DNA from: a virus
IMG/VR virus record: IMGVR_UViG_3300032288_002021
Coordinates: 1 to 32,713 of that record
Strand: one strand, 5' to 3'
Length of the DNA: 32,713 nt
Shown: in pieces, positions 29,524-32,713 of the stretch
Layout: the number at the start of each line of letters is the position of its first letter
Position numbering within the stretch: position 1 is the first letter of the stretch
The notes under the pieces: generated by a model
What the model was told of the DNA's origin: nothing
Database searches by the model: none
The model's input: only the letters and a program-made list of their open reading frames with translations
Made by a program: the position numbers and the translations under genes

Positions 29524-30633
29524 ATGCAACATAGCAATATCGTCGGCGGCTCAACGGCCAAGCGGGTAATGAAGTGCCCAGGCAGCGTCACGCTGGTTCA
29601 GAAGATGCCCCCGCAGCCGTCCTCAAAGTACGCAAGCGAAGGCACCCTGCTGCACAACGTCATTGCCGAAATGCTGAACGGCAAACCGCTTGAGTCTTTC
29701 ATTGGCATGACTCACGAAGGCGTCACGCTGACGCAAGAATTGGCCGACGAAAAGTTACTCCCGGCGATGGCGGCGCTTGAGGAGATTGACCCCGATAAAC
29801 AGATGGAATACGCCGTTGAGTCTCGCGTGGGTTTCTCTGGGACGCTGGAAGGGGTGTTTGGCTCTACAGACTTGCTTGGGCGTTTAGGCGACCGCGCTAT
29901 TGTTCTGGATTGGAAGTTTGGCGACGGCGTGGCCGTCGAAGCTGAAGAAAATCCACAATTAATGTTTTATGCCGCTGCGGCTATGAAGACCGAAACGACC
30001 GCATGGGTATTTGAAGGCGCGAAAGAAATTGAGTGCATTATTGTGCAGCCTCCCGCGATCAAACGGTGGGTAACGTCGTTTGACCGTCTGCGCTTTTTTG
30101 AGCGTGAGTTGGAGTTGGCCGTCAAGCTGTCTGCCAATCCGACGCCGCCGTTCGCGCAGGGCGACCATTGCCGTTGGTGCAGTGCGAAACCCATTTGCCC
30201 GCTAATGACTGGCGCCGTTGAGCGCGCGTTGCAACAGCAAGTAACCGCACTACCCGCGCAGCAGATCAGCGATTACTTAGCGGTCGCTGACACGCTGGAA
30301 TCGTGGATTAGCGATTTGCGTGCCTTGGCTATGCAGATGATGGAGAATGGCGCTAAACTCCCCGGGTACAAGCTCGTCGCTAAACGCGGCACACGCAAGT
30401 GGATCGACGAAGCTCGCGCTAAGGCTGCGTTGATGGCGCACCTTCCCGAATCTGAGGTGGTTGATGTTAGTCTGATTTCGCCGGCACAAGCGGAGAAGAA
30501 GCTGAAGAAGCTAAAGCTCTCGCTGCCGGCGGACCAGGTGGTGTCAATCTCCTCTGGTAGCACCTTTGCGCCGGTTAGTGACCCCCGGCCTGAGGTGATT
30601 GATCTTGCTCGGTCACTTAGTAAACTAATGTAG
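29524..30633 (+). CDS. DUF2800-type PD-(D/E)XK nuclease with Fe-S cysteines
   Basis: This 369-residue protein resembles DUF2800 phage proteins and the RecB/Cas4 nuclease group. I see ASEGTLLHNVIAEML with His44 (RecB-type H motif), GSTDLLG with Asp116, VLDWKFG with Asp129 and Lys131, and NPQLMFYA with Gln145 and Tyr149, which give the complete active site. Cys18, Cys216, Cys219 and Cys225 (C-n-C-x2-C-x5-C) match the Fe-S signature of AddB/Cas4-type nucleases. It likely resects or processes DNA ends. The start ATG at 29524 follows the control region; longer open frame upstream overlaps the nuclease on the other strand. A good ribosome site is not obvious. Confidence 0.88.
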   Translation: MQHSNIVGGSTAKRVMKCPGSVTLVQKMPPQPSSKYASEGTLLHNVIAEMLNGKPLESFIGMTHEGVTLTQELADEKLLPAMAALEEIDPDKQMEYAVESRVGFSGTLEGVFGSTDLLGRLGDRAIVLDWKFGDGVAVEAEENPQLMFYAAAAMKTETTAWVFEGAKEIECIIVQPPAIKRWVTSFDRLRFFERELELAVKLSANPTPPFAQGDHCRWCSAKPICPLMTGAVERALQQQVTALPAQQISDYLAVADTLESWISDLRALAMQMMENGAKLPGYKLVAKRGTRKWIDEARAKAALMAHLPESEVVDVSLISPAQAEKKLKKLKLSLPADQVVSISSGSTFAPVSDPRPEVIDLARSLSKLM

Positions 30634-30644
30634 GAGAATTGATA

Positions 30645-31286
30645 ATGTCTAATATCGTAAAGTTCGGTAATGCGAATCTGCCTGTTGCCGCGTTGTCCAC
30701 GGCGTTGCGGTCTGTCCAAGCGGATGTTGGCGGCGCAGGCGCCGCGATCCTCAAGATGGATCGTACCGGCCATTGGGTCTACGGCGCAGATCAGACCGAG
30801 GTGGATGATGATGCAACGTGGGCCGTCAATCCTTTCAGCTTCGTTCACGGTTATATCGCGTGGGGCGATGGCGAAGTGTTGGGCGAAGCGATGGCTCCAA
30901 TCAATCAGCCGCTTCCTGACCTGGCTCCCGTGCCTCCGGGCGCGAAGAAGGGGTGGGAGAAGCAGATTGGTTGCTCGCTGAATTGCATCAGCGGGCAGGA
31001 CTCAGACCTTGAAGTCAGGTATACCACTACTAGCGTTGGAGGCAAGAAAGCCCTCCAAGCGTTGGCTGCTGCAATCGCAGCGCAGGTGGATGCAGACCCG
31101 ACGAAGCCGGTGGCTATTGTTCGACTTGGCAAGGATCATTATCAGCACAAGTCCTATGGCCGCATTTACACGCCGGTATTTGAGGTCGTCGAATGGGTGG
31201 ACTTGGACGGCAACGGCAAGCAGACGGAGGCGGCGCTCGCACCCTCGCCCGCTCCCGCTGAATCTGGCCGTCGTCGTCGAGTCTAA
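30645..31286 (+). CDS. Conserved replication-module protein, possible DNA-binding partner
   Basis: This 213-residue protein has a strong TAGGAGA ribosome site. It has an ordered body with GHWVYGADQTEVDDDATWAV, a NPFSFVHGYIAWGDGE segment, then KDHYQHKSYGRIYTPVFEVV, and ends in a short basic tail. I recognise the pattern from phage proteins placed between a DUF2800 nuclease and a family A polymerase, without a known function. In other phages that slot often holds a DUF2815-type single-strand DNA binding protein. I cannot confirm an OB fold here, so DNA binding is inferred from position only. A terminator follows eight bases after its stop. Confidence 0.75.
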   Translation: MSNIVKFGNANLPVAALSTALRSVQADVGGAGAAILKMDRTGHWVYGADQTEVDDDATWAVNPFSFVHGYIAWGDGEVLGEAMAPINQPLPDLAPVPPGAKKGWEKQIGCSLNCISGQDSDLEVRYTTTSVGGKKALQALAAAIAAQVDADPTKPVAIVRLGKDHYQHKSYGRIYTPVFEVVEWVDLDGNGKQTEAALAPSPAPAESGRRRRV

Positions 31287-31293
31287 CCGAGGG

Positions 31294-31323
31294 GAGGGCG
31301 GTCGCAAGACCGCCCTCTTTTTT
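31294..31323 (+). terminator. Rho-independent terminator
   Basis: A perfect 10-bp stem GAGGGCGGTC / GACCGCCCTC with a GCAA tetraloop is followed by six T. It is the strongest terminator in the window by shape. The polymerase ATG is only two bases beyond it, and a ribosome-site-like GGGGAGG overlaps the start of its left arm. Confidence 0.93.
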
Positions 31324-31325
31324 CT

Positions 31326-32713
31326 ATGGCAATTCTTTGGCTCGATTTCGAGACAAAATCCCGTTGCGATCTTAAATCGCGCGGCGTTTATAACTACGCG
31401 CAGCATGGCAGCACTGAAGTGCTGTGTATGTCTTACGCTTTCGATGATGAGTTTGTCGTCACTTGGCAACCTGGCGAACCGTTCCCGGAGCGCGTGCGCC
31501 AGCATACCGGCCAGATTCGCGCGCATAATGCCGCGTTTGAGCGGTTGATTTTCTGGTACGTCCTACAGATCAATTTTGCTTTAGAACAGTTCTATTGCAC
31601 TGCCGCGCAGGCGCGTGCGAATTGTCTGCCGGGGTCGCTTGAAGACTTAGGGCGCGCAGTTCGCAGCGAGATGAAAAAAGACCATCGTGGCGCGCAGTTG
31701 ATTCGACTGCTTTCGATTCCGATGGCCGACGGTACGTTCCGCAACGATCCAGAATTGATGCGCGAAATGGTCGAGTATTGCGAGCAAGACGTGCGCGCCA
31801 TGCGTGCCGCGTCGCTTGCCATGCGCGAGCTATCGCCCGAAGAATGGACGGACTATTTCGTCAGCGAGCGCATCAACGACCGGGGCGTATTGCTCGATAA
31901 ACCGCTTGCAGAGGCCGCCATGCTTTACGCCGGACGCGAGCTAACCGAGATTGAGGCGCAGGTGGTGGAGCTAACCGGCGGCGAAATTACCAGCGTTCGC
32001 AGCCCTAAAATGCGCGCTTGGGTGCAGTCCCGCGTTGGCCCGCAGGCGCTCAAGTTAATGACCGTCTACAAAGACGGGGAGAAGAAGTACAGCATCGACA
32101 AGACTGTACGGGCGAACCTGCTGATATTGGCCGAGGAAAACCCGGAGGAAATTCCGCCTACCGTAACGGATGTGGTTCAATGCGCAGACGACTTATGGGC
32201 GTCGAGCGTGGCAAAATTTAATCGGCTGGCCGACTTAGCCGATGAGGAGGATGATCGTGTCAGAGGAGCCTTTGTATTTGCTGGTGGCAGTGCCACCGGA
32301 CGCGCTTCTTCCTATGGCGCGCAAGTCCATAACTTTACGCGTAAGTGCGCTAAAAATCCCGAGTCAGTACGAGATGCCTTGGTCCGAGGTCACAGTATCG
32401 TACCCGCCTTCGGCAAACGCGTTACTGACGTTCTTAAAGGTATGCTCCGACCTTCACTTATCCCCGGACGAGAGTGTTTATTTGTCGTAGCCGACTGGTC
32501 TGCAATCGAGGCGCGGGTAAATCCCTGGTTGTCGGCAGAACCGACTAGCGAAACCGTATTGCAAGTGTTTCGTGACGGCAGGGACATTTACAAGCGTGAA
32601 GCGTCCGGTATCTATCACGTCGAGGAGTCGAGCGTTGACGACGATCAACGGCAAATTGGCAAGGTCGCCATTTTGTCTCTGGGCTTTGGCGGCAGCGTAG
32701 GCGCGTTTGCTGC
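31326..32713 (+). CDS. polA: Family A DNA polymerase with 3'-5' exonuclease (partial)
   Basis: This frame runs off the window; 462 residues are visible. The exonuclease domain opens MAILWLDFETKS with Asp7 and Glu9 (Exo I), has AHNAAFE with Glu72 in the Exo II position, and YCEQD with Asp155 (Exo III). The polymerase domain shows VVADWSAIEARV with Asp390 (motif A) and DQRQIGKVAILSLGFGG with Arg442 and Lys446 (motif B). Motif C lies beyond the window. The protein copies phage DNA with proofreading. The start ATG lies two bases after the T tract of the terminator, with no ribosome site downstream of the hairpin, but the Exo I motif at residues 7-9 leaves no later start. Confidence 0.95.
   Translation, partial: MAILWLDFETKSRCDLKSRGVYNYAQHGSTEVLCMSYAFDDEFVVTWQPGEPFPERVRQHTGQIRAHNAAFERLIFWYVLQINFALEQFYCTAAQARANCLPGSLEDLGRAVRSEMKKDHRGAQLIRLLSIPMADGTFRNDPELMREMVEYCEQDVRAMRAASLAMRELSPEEWTDYFVSERINDRGVLLDKPLAEAAMLYAGRELTEIEAQVVELTGGEITSVRSPKMRAWVQSRVGPQALKLMTVYKDGEKKYSIDKTVRANLLILAEENPEEIPPTVTDVVQCADDLWASSVAKFNRLADLADEEDDRVRGAFVFAGGSATGRASSYGAQVHNFTRKCAKNPESVRDALVRGHSIVPAFGKRVTDVLKGMLRPSLIPGRECLFVVADWSAIEARVNPWLSAEPTSETVLQVFRDGRDIYKREASGIYHVEESSVDDDQRQIGKVAILSLGFGGSVGAFA

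Overview
The window reads as one contiguous tailed-phage genome segment (Caudoviricetes) with a P22-like, short-tailed (podovirus) virion plan. I see no tRNA, rRNA, CRISPR array, insertion sequence, integrase or repressor. The host cannot be read directly. A GTA-type holin, a GH24 endolysin and clear Shine-Dalgarno sites suggest a Gram-negative, probably proteobacterial, host. All family assignments come from motif and sequence recognition; no database search was run.

Layout. Positions 1-224 hold a G-rich 7-bp tandem repeat and no convincing gene. The rightward late block (225-27490) starts with small and large terminase, three tiny basic proteins and a P22-type portal, all joined by start/stop overlaps. 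A DUF5856-like helical protein follows. Next comes an approximately 7.7 kb cassette (5264-12951) of fibre and adhesin-like genes, which P22 does not have between portal and scaffold. It includes an 859-residue glycine-rich fibre with a 20-residue repeat array, a 741-residue PKD plus BspA-like (DUF285) repeat protein and a tail-assembly-chaperone-like protein. Head genes follow (scaffold, P22-type coat, two small probable decoration proteins), ending in a strong terminator at 15721-15753. Then come a glycosyltransferase, gp4-like and gp10-like head-completion/tail-joining proteins, a second set of fibre proteins, a cupin, three probable DNA-ejection proteins, and a lysis cassette (small membrane protein, 3-TM holin, GH24 endolysin).

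From 27452 to 29454 the genes run leftward: VRR-NUC nuclease, SNF2-type helicase, a small coiled-coil protein and a DUF3310 protein. The late and leftward blocks converge and overlap by 39 bp at the endolysin end. A rightward hairpin terminator lies just beyond, inside the start region of the DUF3310 gene. A short divergent control region (29455-29523) carries an 8-bp inverted repeat built on TTGACTGT. To its right are a DUF2800-type PD-(D/E)XK nuclease with a four-cysteine Fe-S signature, an unknown protein in the slot often held by a DNA-binding partner, a strong terminator, and a family A DNA polymerase that runs off the window.

Together the right end is a replication/recombination module that supplies DNA. 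The terminase-portal-coat block packages it, the gp4/gp10 and fibre proteins finish and arm the virion, and the lysis genes release it. The most unusual points are the displaced adhesin cassette with two different long repeat proteins, the Fe-S nuclease, RNA hairpins sitting on gene starts, and a conserved-looking trio of tiny basic proteins between terminase and portal.
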